Shown in pieces: positions 46,411 to 56,218 of a stretch of DNA of 64,000 bases (position 1 is its first letter; every line of letters starts with the position of its first letter). The position numbers and the translations under genes were made by a program. The notes below the pieces were generated by a model. The model was not told the origin of the DNA, made no database searches, and was given only the letters and a program-made list of their open reading frames with translations. The stretch comes from Streptomyces endocoffeicus (GTDB lineage Bacteria; Actinomycetota; Actinomycetes; Streptomycetales; Streptomycetaceae), in contig NZ_JAERRG010000018.1 in the NCBI RefSeq assembly GCF_016741935.1, positions 179,546 through 243,545 of the forward strand, given 5' to 3'.

Positions 46411-47376
46411 TCAGTAGACGGTGAGGCCGTAGGCGCTCAGCACCTCCTGGATCGGCTGGTAGTAGGTGGTGCCTCCGGAGGCGCAGTCCCCGGAGCCGCC
46501 CGAGAGAATGCCGATGATCTTGTCGCCCGCGTAGAGCGGACCACCGCTGTCGCCCGGCTCGGCGCAGATATTGGTCTGGATCAGGCCGTAGACGATGTCA
46601 CCGCCGCCGTAGTTGACGGTCGCGTTGAGCGCGGTGACCACACCGCACCGGACACCGGTCGTGGCACCCCGGCGGCAGACCTGCTGGCCGACGTGGGCGG
46701 TGGCGGTCCCGGTGATGTCGACGGTCCCCACCGTCCCGGGGTGCGGAACGGCCGTGTTGGTGTACCGGACGACGCCGTAGTCATCGCCCGGGAAGCTGGT
46801 CCCGGTCGTCGGGCCGACCGGGGTGGTCGTACCGGAGCCGGTGTACCAGGTGGCGTTGCCATCGGCGCAGTGGCCGGCGGTGACGAAGTAGTACGTGGCG
46901 CCGCTCTGCACATTGACCCCCGCGGAGCAGCGCACCCCCGCGGAGGAGTAGATCCCGTCGCCACCGGAGAGGAGGGTCCGCAGCGGGCCGTCGAGCCGCT
47001 CGACGGTGATGGCGCCGCCGGAGCGCTCCGCGGTGCGGTCGAGCCTGGCCAGGTCGGCGCCCCGGACGGTGGAGCCGACGAGGACACGCAGCGTTCCGGT
47101 GCGCTCGTCCACGGTCCAGGCGGTGCCCGGGACATCCAGGGACTCCACGGCCGAGGCGGCGCCGGACACGGCCGTCGACGCGGACGGGGACGGGAACGTC
47201 GACGCGGACGGGGACGGGAACGGGAACGTTGACGTGGACGGGGACCCGGCGGTGGACGCGGAGGAAGCCGCCGCACTTGTGCCGACTGTCGCGAGGGCTG
47301 CCGTGACGAACAGACCGGACACCGCGGCGATCAACCGGAACCGACCACGTCTTCTGGTACGGCGTGCTGTTCTCAC
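46411..47376 (-). CDS. Secreted S1-family serine protease (streptogrisin/alpha-lytic type)
   Basis: The 321-residue preproprotein has a basic N-region and signal helix (LIAAVSGLFVTAALATVG), a Ser/Pro-rich linker partly made of repeats (around 45-68), a short pro-region, and a chymotrypsin-like domain. His169 (FVTAGHC), Asp199 (GDDYGVV) and Ser277 (GDSGGP) form the catalytic triad, with cysteines placed for the usual disulfides. The pro-region is much shorter than in alpha-lytic protease. The GTG at 47376 has AAGGAGG five bases upstream. Secreted to the medium; monocistronic. Confidence 0.92.
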   Translation of the reverse strand: MRTARRTRRRGRFRLIAAVSGLFVTAALATVGTSAAASSASTAGSPSTSTFPFPSPSASTFPSPSASTAVSGAASAVESLDVPGTAWTVDERTGTLRVLVGSTVRGADLARLDRTAERSGGAITVERLDGPLRTLLSGGDGIYSSAGVRCSAGVNVQSGATYYFVTAGHCADGNATWYTGSGTTTPVGPTTGTSFPGDDYGVVRYTNTAVPHPGTVGTVDITGTATAHVGQQVCRRGATTGVRCGVVTALNATVNYGGGDIVYGLIQTNICAEPGDSGGPLYAGDKIIGILSGGSGDCASGGTTYYQPIQEVLSAYGLTVY

Positions 47377-47490
47377 CCGAACCTCCTTGAATGGGGCGGT
47401 AGTTGGTCCAGCCGCCTCATTGTGCCCGTGGCCGGGCGGACGCGTAACCCACCTCCCCGCGCCATCGCGGACCGCCCTTGATCAGCACAT

Positions 47491-47500
47491 TGATCGATCA
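47491..47500. promoter_or_regulatory. Short perfect palindrome in divergent promoter
   Basis: TGATCGATCA is a perfect 10-base palindrome, preceded at 47479-47484 by TTGATC. It lies between the divergent protease and sensor-phosphatase genes. A regulatory role is possible but unproven. Confidence 0.3.
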
Positions 47501-47565
47501 GGCGATGCCGCGGACGCCGCGGACTCCTCGCCGACTGCGACGACGAGAGTGTTATAAATGCCGTT

Positions 47566-50241
47566 ATGAGCAGACATGCTCGTCCGGCCCGGAGGCGGCT
47601 GGGGCCCCTGCCGCATCTGCGCAGCGTCGCCGGGCAGGCGTTCATCCTGCAGCTTCTGCTGATCCTGGTTCTGGTGGCCGCCGCGGTGGCGGCCGTCGCC
47701 GCGGATGCCCGGGTTCACGGCACGGTCGACGCCCGTCGGCGATCGCTCGCGGTCGCCGAGACCTTCGCGCATGCTCCCGGCATGGCCCGGGCCATGAGCG
47801 GCGACAAACCGACATCGGCGCTGGAGTCGCATGCGGAGGCGGCACGGAAGGGCTCCGGCGTCGACAGCGTCGTCGTGTTCGACACTCGTGGCATCCGCCT
47901 CACCCACCCCGACAAGCCCTTGATCGGCAAGCGGATCGTCGGACCCGCCGGGCTGATCCGGGAGGAGTTGCGCGGAAGGACGATCTCGCAGGCCTTCCGG
48001 GCCAGCCAGGGCCCGTCCGTCGTCTCGGCGGTCCCCGTCACCGGGGCCGATGGCACCTTCCTCGGCGGAGTGTCGGTCGGGGTCAAGATCCAGAGCGTGC
48101 ACAGCACGGTGGACCGCCGGCTGCCGATGCTGCTCGGCAGCGGCGCCGGGGCGCTGGCCCTGGCCACGGGCGGGGCGGCGCTGCTGAACAGGCGGTTGCG
48201 CCGGCAGACCCACGGCCTGGGCGCCGCGCAGATGACGCGGATGTACGAACACCATGACGCGGTGTTGCACTCGGTCCGCGAAGGGGTGCTGGTCCTGACG
48301 GCGGACAAACGGCTGCTGCTCGTCAATGACGAGGCCCGGGAGCTGCTCCGGCTGGCTCCGGACGCGGAGGGCCGCCACGTCGGCGCGCTCGGCCTCGAAC
48401 CGCACCTGACCGAGCTGCTGGCGTCGGGACGGCACGTCACGGACGAGGTGCACCCCTGCGGGGAGCGGCTGCTGTCGGTCAATTTGCGGTCCACGGACCG
48501 TGCGGGCGCCCCCGCCGGAAGCGTGGTGACACTGCGGGACACCACCGCGCTGCGGGCGCTCTCCGACCGGGCGGTGGCGGCGAGCGAGCGGCTGAAGCTG
48601 CTGTCCGACGCCGGTGTACGGATCAGCTCCACCCTGGAGCTGACGGGCACCGCCGAGCAGCTGGTGGACGTGGCCGTCCCCCGGTTCGCCGACATCGCCG
48701 CCGTCGAGCTGCTGGAGCCCGTACTGCGCGGCGAGGAGCCCGAGCCGCCGTACGAGCCCCTGGCACCGCACCGGACCGCCGTCGGCGGGACACCCGCCGA
48801 AGCCCCCCTCTTCCGGGTGGGCGAGCGGGTCGTCTACGCCCCCTCCACACCGCAGAGCCGGGCCGTGCGGACCGGAGCCGCCGTCCTCCTCCAGTCCGAT
48901 CCGGCCGGTACCGGCGAGTGGCCGGCCGGGGAGGCCCGCCGCCTCCGCGACCACGGGATCCACTCGCTGATCACCGTCCCGCTGCGGTTCCGCGGTGTCA
49001 CCCTGGGCCTCGCCACCTTCTGGCGGACCCGGCACCGTGCGCCGTTCGACGAAACGGACCTGGCGATCGCCGGGGAGCTCGCCGTGCGCACCGCCGTGTG
49101 TGTCGACAACGCCCGCCGCTACGCCCGCGAACACGCCATGGTCACCGCCCTCCAGCGCACCCTCCTTCCCGGCGGTCTGCCCGATCAGAACGCCGTGGAG
49201 GTGGCGGCCCGATATCTGCCCGCGCCGGGCGGGACGGGCGGGAGCTGGTTCGATGTGCTCCCCCTCCCCGGCGCCCGGGTCGCGCTGGTCGTCGGGAAGG
49301 TGGCCGGGCAGGGCCTGCACGCCGCGGCCACGATGGGCCGGCTGCGCACGGCGGTGCAGAACTTCTCGGCCCGGGACGTGCCCCCGGACGAGCTTCTCTC
49401 CCATATGGACGAGTTGGTCGCCCGTCTCGACATGGAGCACAACACCGACGCGCACGGCACCCGCATCACGGGCGCCGGCTGTCTGTACGCGATCCACGAC
49501 TCGGTGTCGGGCCAGTGCACCGTGGCCCGGGCCGGCGATCCGGGCCTCGCACTGGCCCACCCCGGCGGCATCGTGGACATCCCCGCGGTGCCGGCCTCCC
49601 CGCCCCTGGGCCTGGGCGGGGAGCCCTTCGAGGCGGTCGGCTTCGCCCTGCCCGCCGCAAGCCGCCTGGTGCTCTACACCAACGGTCTCCTCGAAGGCCA
49701 CGACCGAACCACCGGCACCGGCCTGAACCTGCTGCGCCGCGCCCTCGCGGCCGAGCCGGGCCTCGACCCGGACGAGACCTGCCGGAGCCTGTTCCAGACC
49801 GTGCTGCCACCCCGCCCGAGCGACGATGTCGCCCTGCTGGTGGCCCGCACCCGCCTGCTCGGCCCGGAGAACGTGGCCGAGTGGGACGTGCCGTCCGACC
49901 CGGCCGCGGTCGCCCCGGTACGCGCCGCCTGCGCCCGGCAGCTACGGGCGTGGGGCCTGGAGGACGCCGTGTGCACCGCCAAGCTGATCATCAGCGAACT
50001 GATCACCAACGCCCTGCGGTACGGCACCCCTCCCGTGCGCCTACGACTGCTGCGCGACCGCAGCCTGATCTGCGAGGTCTCCGACAACAGCAGCACCGCA
50101 CCCCATATGCGCCGCGCCGCGACCACCGACGAGGGCGGGCGCGGGCTGTTCCTCGTCGCCCAGTTCGCCCAGCGCTGGGGCACCCGCTACACCCCGCGCG
50201 GCAAGGTCATCTGGGCCGAGACACCCCTGGACGACCGCTGA
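47566..50241 (+). CDS. Multi-domain RsbU-like sensor with degenerate PP2C domain and HATPase
   Basis: The 891-residue protein has a membrane helix, an extracytoplasmic sCache-type sensor (ARKGSGVDSVVVFDTRGIRL), a second helix, a PAS domain (SVREGVLVLTADKRLLLVND), a GAF domain, a SpoIIE-type PP2C domain and a C-terminal anti-sigma-like HATPase (ELITNALRYG). In the PP2C part the metal-binding Asp of GGDWYD is Ser560 and the Asp of GDVxGHG is Lys578, so phosphatase activity is probably lost while the fold remains. Such proteins usually control anti-anti-sigma factors. This copy may act mainly through its kinase-like HATPase. No partner is adjacent. Confidence 0.88.
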   Translation: MSRHARPARRRLGPLPHLRSVAGQAFILQLLLILVLVAAAVAAVAADARVHGTVDARRRSLAVAETFAHAPGMARAMSGDKPTSALESHAEAARKGSGVDSVVVFDTRGIRLTHPDKPLIGKRIVGPAGLIREELRGRTISQAFRASQGPSVVSAVPVTGADGTFLGGVSVGVKIQSVHSTVDRRLPMLLGSGAGALALATGGAALLNRRLRRQTHGLGAAQMTRMYEHHDAVLHSVREGVLVLTADKRLLLVNDEARELLRLAPDAEGRHVGALGLEPHLTELLASGRHVTDEVHPCGERLLSVNLRSTDRAGAPAGSVVTLRDTTALRALSDRAVAASERLKLLSDAGVRISSTLELTGTAEQLVDVAVPRFADIAAVELLEPVLRGEEPEPPYEPLAPHRTAVGGTPAEAPLFRVGERVVYAPSTPQSRAVRTGAAVLLQSDPAGTGEWPAGEARRLRDHGIHSLITVPLRFRGVTLGLATFWRTRHRAPFDETDLAIAGELAVRTAVCVDNARRYAREHAMVTALQRTLLPGGLPDQNAVEVAARYLPAPGGTGGSWFDVLPLPGARVALVVGKVAGQGLHAAATMGRLRTAVQNFSARDVPPDELLSHMDELVARLDMEHNTDAHGTRITGAGCLYAIHDSVSGQCTVARAGDPGLALAHPGGIVDIPAVPASPPLGLGGEPFEAVGFALPAASRLVLYTNGLLEGHDRTTGTGLNLLRRALAAEPGLDPDETCRSLFQTVLPPRPSDDVALLVARTRLLGPENVAEWDVPSDPAAVAPVRAACARQLRAWGLEDAVCTAKLIISELITNALRYGTPPVRLRLLRDRSLICEVSDNSSTAPHMRRAATTDEGGRGLFLVAQFAQRWGTRYTPRGKVIWAETPLDDR

Positions 50242-50378
50242 GCGCGGCAGCCCGCGCATGCCCTGGCGACGACCGCCGATCACCAACTCCCCGTAGAACT
50301 GGATGCGTTGGCAAGCCCGGCGGACAACCAGCAGGAAGGGGCTTGGCTTTCCCCACCCCGGTGGTCGAGACTGTGATC

Positions 50379-50999
50379 ATGTACGAGGGACAGGGCCGCC
50401 GAGAGTACATCGTGACGTCCGACCCCGAGGCGGTGTCCCGCGTGCGGGCCTCCCTGCTGCGCACCCTGCCGGTGGCCGCGTGGGCCGGGGTGGCCGGTGC
50501 CGCCGTCATCATCGCGGCCATGGTCCTCCTCCTCGTCACCCTCGGCCTCAGCGCCTCCCAGCTCTGGGTGCTGGTGTTCGCCTGGCCGGCGGTGTTCATC
50601 CTCTACGACGCGAGGCGCCGGTTCACCGCCCTACGGCGCCTGAAGCGGACCTGGGCGGTGAAGGACGTATCCCCCGTGGCGATGCGCCTCTCCCCCGAGG
50701 GCCTGCGCTGCACCATCGACGCCGCCCCCGACCCCGTCGTCCTCCCCTGGTCCGCGATCGCCCGGATGCGGATCAAGGGCCAGGGCCTCAGCGCGGTCCG
50801 GGTCGACCTCACCCCCGGCGTGTCCGCCACCACCCCCGGGGTCAGCGGACTGGACCAGCCCGAGACCCGCGTGCGCATGCGCCGCACCTGGAAGGGCCGA
50901 ACGCGGCTGGGTTTCGCCATCTACGCCCTCCGCGAGCCCCTCAGCGACATCGACCAGGCACTCGGCCACTTCTCGAACGGACGAATCGGCATCCGCTGA
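50379..50999 (+). CDS. YcxB-like membrane protein
   Basis: The 206-residue protein starts MYEGQGRREYIVTSDPEAV, has two closely spaced membrane helices (VAAWAGVAGAAVIIAAMVLLL and LWVLVFAWPAVFILY), then a strand-rich C-terminal domain containing RLSPEGLRCTIDAAPDPVVLPWSAIARM, which matches the PH-like YcxB domain. Function is unknown in the family. It is separated by 137 bases from the sensor gene upstream and by 105 from the large NTPase downstream, all on the same strand. Confidence 0.75.
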   Translation: MYEGQGRREYIVTSDPEAVSRVRASLLRTLPVAAWAGVAGAAVIIAAMVLLLVTLGLSASQLWVLVFAWPAVFILYDARRRFTALRRLKRTWAVKDVSPVAMRLSPEGLRCTIDAAPDPVVLPWSAIARMRIKGQGLSAVRVDLTPGVSATTPGVSGLDQPETRVRMRRTWKGRTRLGFAIYALREPLSDIDQALGHFSNGRIGIR

Positions 51000-51104
51000 C
51001 GCGAGGGCGCGGGGCGAACCGGGCCACGTTGCGTGCCGTCCCGGGCGTGGGTTTCATGGAATGAGAGACATCCGTACCGCGAACATCAGCTGGGAACGGA
51101 CCTC

Positions 51105-54100
51105 ATGACCAAGGTCGTCCGAAACCCTGAAGGAAAGGTACGTCCGCCCAACGCTCCTTGGTACACGCTGTATCCCCGACGGGCGTGGTCCCGCTTCGGC
51201 GGTGGAGTGGGCAGACGCTGGCGAACCTTCAGGACCAACCGGGAGGCGAGCCGCAGCATCCTTCCGAACCGGAGTTGGCGCGGCTGGCGGCCCACCTTCG
51301 GCCGTCTCGTGCGTGCCTACGCCTATGCCGGGACGGCCCTCCTCGCCCTGTGGCTGGCAGCGGTCATCTACGACTCGGTCAACGGGGGGAGAACCTGGTT
51401 CCACACCATGCAGGGGAGCACGTGGTTCGCCACCGTCACCCGCGTCGTCGGACCGCTCCTCGCGGCTTCCTTCGTCCTGACGCTCTTCCTGATCTACTGG
51501 TACCACAAGACCAAGAAACCGCTGGTCGACAAGGCGAGATCGGCACCGCACGATCTGGTCCCCACCGCGGGAACGCTCATCGACCGGATCGTCGGGCGCC
51601 GGGAGCTCTCCCAGGTCATCGCCCAGACATTGCGCAACCGCAGAACGCGCCGGCCCTATCTGCTGGTCGGCGGGGTGGGGGTGGGCAAGACCGCGGTGCT
51701 GGTCGAACTCACGCACATGCTGGCCCAGCAGGCTGCCGTTCCCGTGCCCATTCGCCTTCGCGACATGGACACCGACGGGGATCTGGACTTCGAGAAGATG
51801 GCCCGGCGCCGCCTGGCGGAGGAAGCTGATCAAGGGGTACTGGCCAGCGGCCAGTTCGACAAGACCTGGCGGCAGTTGCGCCTCGACGACAAGGCCGTCG
51901 TCATCGCCGACGGACTGGAGGAGGCGCTTCTCGACAAGGAACACCGGGACGACCGCGACAACATCATCCGCCGGGCCATCGACCGGGCGGCCCGGCAGAA
52001 GCTGCCCCTGGTCATCGCCTCCCGCCCGCATCCGCCCCTGGAGGGCACACGGGCCGTGATCGCCGACCTGGAGCCACTGAGCGAGGAGGCGGCGCTCGAG
52101 TACCTGGTGAGGGACTTCTCCGAGGTCGATGAGCGCCGTCTGGATTGGATCGTGGAGACGGCCAACGTCTCGGACTCGCCGAGCTATCTGCAGATCGCCC
52201 GGCTCCTCCAGGAACGCGGACTGCTGGAACACATGACCCTGCGCGAGGAACCGGACCGGCTGGACACTCGTAGCCATGACTGCGCCACTCTCAGGCTGTG
52301 GCTTCTGGACACCTATCGGAAGGCGATCGAAGACGGGCTTCTCTTCGACGAGTTGGCGATGGACCGTCAGGAGCGCCAGGAGACCATACAGGTGATCTCT
52401 GCCCTCGCCTGCCTGGGGCTTGTGCGGGACCGCCTGGAGGTGACGTTCGACGAGTTGGTCGAGACGTGCACGGATGACGAGGACGGCCAGGGCCCCAGGG
52501 ATGGGCGTCTGCCGGTCTCCGAGAGGCAGCGCACCGCCATCTGGAAGGCTCTGGAAAGCGAGTTCGACGACAGGGCACACTGGCTGAAACCCGTAGAGCA
52601 TGCGAATGCCTGCAAGACCGAATTTTCTCGCTTCGCCAATAATGGACAGATGCTCGGGCTGGTGATGGCCCATGAGAACAAGGTGCGCTTCCCGCACAGC
52701 ATCATCCAGGCATATCTGGGATATCGCCTGCTGTATCGCATGGACGACGATCAGATACGTCAGGTCATCGAGCCCGCACTGCACAGCCCGGGGCCTGCCC
52801 GCGAATTGCTGATCGCGCTGGTACTGCTTTCCCGTCATCGGGCTGCGACCGGTCGCGCCCAGCCGACTGCCGCACCCTGTCCGACCCCTGGCCATGCCCA
52901 TACGAACGTACCCGAAAAACTCTCCAGCATTCTTCGGGAAGCCGCCAAGGACCGACAGGATCCCAAGTACTTCGATCTCTATTCCGCGGCCCTGGACATC
53001 GACAGCGTGGATCCCGAATCCAAGCAGACCGACATCGCCGATGAACTCCTTGACGCCTGGCCCGGGCTGACCATCAGAGGTGACCAGCGAACCATCGAGG
53101 AGGCGAAGCTCAAGCTGGTGCGCCACTTCGGAGCGGCCCTCCGCGAAGTGGACCGCCGCAGGTCGGGCCGGGGCTCCACACAACGGCCCGGGGCACCACG
53201 ACCTTTGCCGTACAGCCAGTTCTTCGACATCGGAACCCACGAGCCCTCCCATCCGGTCCGGATCGCCATCACGCAGGAAATAAGCTCGGGCGGCGATACG
53301 GCCTTCAGCGCTCTGCGGAAACACTTCCCCTTGGGGACCGATCCGGTACTGCAGTATCTGCGGAAGACACGCCAAGCCAAACGGAAATTGAATGACGATT
53401 ACACAAAGTGGTTGGAAAGAGGGGATCGCGAGCCCGTCGGCCCCGGCGAAGCGGGGCGACGAGAACAGGAACATGTCCGATTCGTGGCGGACTACGAGAA
53501 TGACAGGGCCAGATGGTGGCGGCATTTCGCCCTGAGAGCCTGGCTCCTCCCCATGATGGTCGGCTCCGTCTCCGAGAAGTACCGCGACGAGGCGAAGGAG
53601 CGGTTGGAAATCTGGTTGCAGCACCTCGCGCCCACCACCCGCCTCCGCAGCCCCGTGATGCCTCAGGCTCCGCACACAGAGCCGAACCTGCCCCTTTCAC
53701 TGGAGAACGCTCTCGCCCGGGGCTTCAAGAACGCCGCCAACCGCAGACGACGCCACCCCGACGTCTGTGACGAGACCCTCGCCTACCTCGTCAAGCAGGC
53801 CGAGAAGATGTTGACGTGCAGTCGCTGCTGGTATGCGCAGCTCACCCTGTTGCACGCGTTGTGCCTGTGGTCGCTTCCCGACGCCATAGGACGCCCGCCC
53901 GGGCCGGACACGGCCGAGCGGAACTGGCGTGGCCAGGCGCGGACAGCGTCCACGGATCAGGGCCCGGACGGCGACACAGGTTCACCGAACCAAGCGGCCG
54001 ACCCCGTGCGATCGGTAGCCCGTTGGCTCTCCGCGGCGGGCACCGCATACGACACACCCACTCCCACCAGTGCCCATCCCGAACACCAGGCCGCCAGACT

Positions 54101-54740
54101 TCTGCACCCGTTCGTCGCCGAGGCCGGTGACCTGGTGACCCTGGCCCTCGAGACCGGACATCCCGAGCGCTTCCTGTGGATCGATGAGAACCGGGCCATC
54201 TACAACGTCGGCTCCAGCCCGGCCGACCCCGAGCGCTACCGCAAGCACAATCTGTGGATCGCCCCATCGGTGGGCTGGAGCACCCTGCATCCGCGGGCCC
54301 AGCGCCTGGTCGCCGACGTCCTCGTCATGCTCAATCTCACGGAGCGCAACGGTAACCCCGACGAGGTCGAAGAACGTCTGAGAAGGGCCACCAAGGACAC
54401 GCTTCCGCCTTGCCTCACGCATGACCGCAGCCCGCTCCACCCCGAGCACAGCATCGGCCGGGCGGACGGCAGCGAGCCCGGGGCCACCTGCCTGCCCACA
54501 TGCCACTTCCGCCTGTGCCCCTACCCTCCCAAGGGCGGCAGGACCCAGACGGAGATGGAGGAGCCCTTCTGCCGACAGCAGCAGGCGCTCCTTCACAGCC
54601 GCTTCCGCTGGCGTCCCCCTGCCGTCAGCCGCCACACGGCTCCGTGGGTGAGCATCCCCATCAGGGAGCTGCACGGGTTCTGGGAGAAGATGGCCAACCG
54701 CAACCGCAAGTCCACTGGTCAGGAACCCCGCGTCTTCTGA
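51105..54740 (+). CDS. Large membrane-anchored P-loop NTPase (NACHT/STAND-like)
   Basis: The 1211-residue protein has two N-terminal membrane helices (AYAGTALLALWLAAVIYDSV and VVGPLLAASFVLTLFLIYWY). A P-loop NTPase domain follows: GGVGVGKT with Lys195, Walker B-like AVVIADGLEEA, and VIASRPHPP. Beyond it lie about 800 helical residues with Cys-rich patches near the end (CSRCWYAQ, CLPTCHFRLC). The architecture resembles membrane-tethered STAND-type ATPases, several of which are immune sensors. No fused effector was recognised, so the Cys-rich tail or an unlinked protein would have to supply output. AT-richer than most neighbours in places. Confidence 0.8.
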   Translation: MTKVVRNPEGKVRPPNAPWYTLYPRRAWSRFGGGVGRRWRTFRTNREASRSILPNRSWRGWRPTFGRLVRAYAYAGTALLALWLAAVIYDSVNGGRTWFHTMQGSTWFATVTRVVGPLLAASFVLTLFLIYWYHKTKKPLVDKARSAPHDLVPTAGTLIDRIVGRRELSQVIAQTLRNRRTRRPYLLVGGVGVGKTAVLVELTHMLAQQAAVPVPIRLRDMDTDGDLDFEKMARRRLAEEADQGVLASGQFDKTWRQLRLDDKAVVIADGLEEALLDKEHRDDRDNIIRRAIDRAARQKLPLVIASRPHPPLEGTRAVIADLEPLSEEAALEYLVRDFSEVDERRLDWIVETANVSDSPSYLQIARLLQERGLLEHMTLREEPDRLDTRSHDCATLRLWLLDTYRKAIEDGLLFDELAMDRQERQETIQVISALACLGLVRDRLEVTFDELVETCTDDEDGQGPRDGRLPVSERQRTAIWKALESEFDDRAHWLKPVEHANACKTEFSRFANNGQMLGLVMAHENKVRFPHSIIQAYLGYRLLYRMDDDQIRQVIEPALHSPGPARELLIALVLLSRHRAATGRAQPTAAPCPTPGHAHTNVPEKLSSILREAAKDRQDPKYFDLYSAALDIDSVDPESKQTDIADELLDAWPGLTIRGDQRTIEEAKLKLVRHFGAALREVDRRRSGRGSTQRPGAPRPLPYSQFFDIGTHEPSHPVRIAITQEISSGGDTAFSALRKHFPLGTDPVLQYLRKTRQAKRKLNDDYTKWLERGDREPVGPGEAGRREQEHVRFVADYENDRARWWRHFALRAWLLPMMVGSVSEKYRDEAKERLEIWLQHLAPTTRLRSPVMPQAPHTEPNLPLSLENALARGFKNAANRRRRHPDVCDETLAYLVKQAEKMLTCSRCWYAQLTLLHALCLWSLPDAIGRPPGPDTAERNWRGQARTASTDQGPDGDTGSPNQAADPVRSVARWLSAAGTAYDTPTPTSAHPEHQAARLLHPFVAEAGDLVTLALETGHPERFLWIDENRAIYNVGSSPADPERYRKHNLWIAPSVGWSTLHPRAQRLVADVLVMLNLTERNGNPDEVEERLRRATKDTLPPCLTHDRSPLHPEHSIGRADGSEPGATCLPTCHFRLCPYPPKGGRTQTEMEEPFCRQQQALLHSRFRWRPPAVSRHTAPWVSIPIRELHGFWEKMANRNRKSTGQEPRVF

Positions 54741-54907
54741 TCGCAAGCTGGTCGAGGTCGGCCGGCCGCGCGTCACCCGGCGGACGGGAGCACGGGACGG
54801 GGCACCCGAAACGCCATGTCCGAATCCCGCCAGCTTTCCCTGTCCGAAGGACGCATGCTGGGAGCAGCGCAAGACAGAACCGCGAGAAGAAGAGAGGGAC
54901 CACAGCC

Positions 54908-55414
54908 ATGACGGTCCACACGACGATCGACAGCCCGCTCGGCGAGCTGCTGCTGGTGGGCGAGAAGTCCGCCACCGCGACGGGGGGTACCGCGCTCGTT
55001 TCCCTGTCCGTGCCCGGACAGAAGGGCGGGGCCGTCGTCCAGGACGGCTGGAGCGAGGACGCCGAGGCGTTCACCGAGATCGTCTCGCAGCTGCGCTCCT
55101 ACTTCGACGGCAAGCTCACCCGTTTCGACATCGAGTGCGTCGAGGGCGGTACGGACTTCCAGCGCAGGGTCTGGCAGGCGCTGGAGTCCATTCCGTACGG
55201 CACCACCGTCAGCTACGGCGACATCGCCCGGCAGATCGGCGCCTCGCGTACCGCGGTCCGCTCCGTCGGCACCGCGATCGGCCGCAATCCGCTGCTGGTC
55301 GTCCGGCCCTGCCACCGTGTCATCGGCGCCACTGGCGCGCTGACCGGCTATGCGGGCGGGCTGGAGCGCAAGGAGCGGCTCCTCGTCCACGAAGGCGCCC
55401 TGCAGACGGCCTGA
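54908..55414 (+). CDS. ogt: Methylated-DNA-protein cysteine methyltransferase
   Basis: The 168-residue protein ends in the alkyltransferase core: FQRRVWQALESIPYGTTVSY is the start of the DNA-binding domain and Cys135 in RPCHRVIG accepts the alkyl group from O6-alkylguanine. Each molecule acts once. It is followed within 100 bases by two 2-oxoglutarate/Fe(II) oxygenase genes, the second AlkB-like, so the three form an alkylation-repair operon. The upstream 167 bases hold no gene and probably contain the promoter. Confidence 0.93.
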   Translation: MTVHTTIDSPLGELLLVGEKSATATGGTALVSLSVPGQKGGAVVQDGWSEDAEAFTEIVSQLRSYFDGKLTRFDIECVEGGTDFQRRVWQALESIPYGTTVSYGDIARQIGASRTAVRSVGTAIGRNPLLVVRPCHRVIGATGALTGYAGGLERKERLLVHEGALQTA

Positions 55415-55452
55415 GCGCGGGCCTCGCACCCCGGAGAACCCGGAGCACACCG

Positions 55453-56181
55453 ATGAGCACCACGACCGACACCGCACGCCTCCACCAGCGCGTGGCCGCG
55501 GCCGACTGGACACAGCTGGCCGAGGAGCTGGACACCTACGGGTGCGCGCTCACGCCGCGGCTGCTGACCCCCGCGCAGTGCGCCCGCATCGCCGGGCTCT
55601 ACCAGCGGGACGAGCAGTTCCGGAACACCATCGACATGGCCCGCCACCGCTTCGGCTCCGGCCAGTACCGCTACTTCACCCATGACCTGCCCGAACCGGT
55701 CGCCGAGTTGCGCGCCGCGCTCTATCCGCGGCTGCTGACCATCGCCCGTGACTGGGCGGAGCGGCTCGGCCGCCCGGCGCCCTGGCCGGACAGCCTCGAG
55801 AAGTGGCTGGCCATGTGCCATGAGGCCGGACAGGACCGCTCGGCGCAGATCCTGCTGCGCTACGGCCCCGGCGACTGGAACGCCCTGCACCGAGATGTGT
55901 TCGGCGACATGCTCTTCCCGCTCCAGGTGGTGATCGGGCTGGACGCGTACGGCACGGACTACACGGGCGGGGAGTTCCTGCTGGTCGAGCAGCGGCCCCG
56001 GGCCCAGTCCCGGGGCACCACGACCGTCCTCCAGCAGGGCCACGGCCTGATCTTCACCACCCGTGACCGTCCCGTGGCCACCAAGCGCGGCTGGTCGGCC
56101 GGGGTCATGCGGCACGGGGTCAGCACGGTGCGGTCCGGGCGGCGCCACGCGCTGGGGCTGGTCTTCCACGACGCCACCTGA
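55453..56181 (+). CDS. 2-oxoglutarate/Fe(II)-dependent oxygenase
   Basis: The 242-residue enzyme has LHRDVFG, the HxD iron-binding pair, and MRHGVSTVRSGRRHALGLVFH, carrying the distal His and the Arg that binds 2-oxoglutarate. In related actinomycetes such a gene sits between Ogt and AlkB homologues, as here, suggesting a part in alkylation damage repair or in handling the products. Its substrate is unknown. It begins 38 bases after ogt and precedes the AlkB-like gene by 37. Confidence 0.85.
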   Translation: MSTTTDTARLHQRVAAADWTQLAEELDTYGCALTPRLLTPAQCARIAGLYQRDEQFRNTIDMARHRFGSGQYRYFTHDLPEPVAELRAALYPRLLTIARDWAERLGRPAPWPDSLEKWLAMCHEAGQDRSAQILLRYGPGDWNALHRDVFGDMLFPLQVVIGLDAYGTDYTGGEFLLVEQRPRAQSRGTTTVLQQGHGLIFTTRDRPVATKRGWSAGVMRHGVSTVRSGRRHALGLVFHDAT

Positions 56182-56218
56182 TGTCTCCGGCCAGTCCTCG
56201 TCCGCGGAGAATCCCCGT

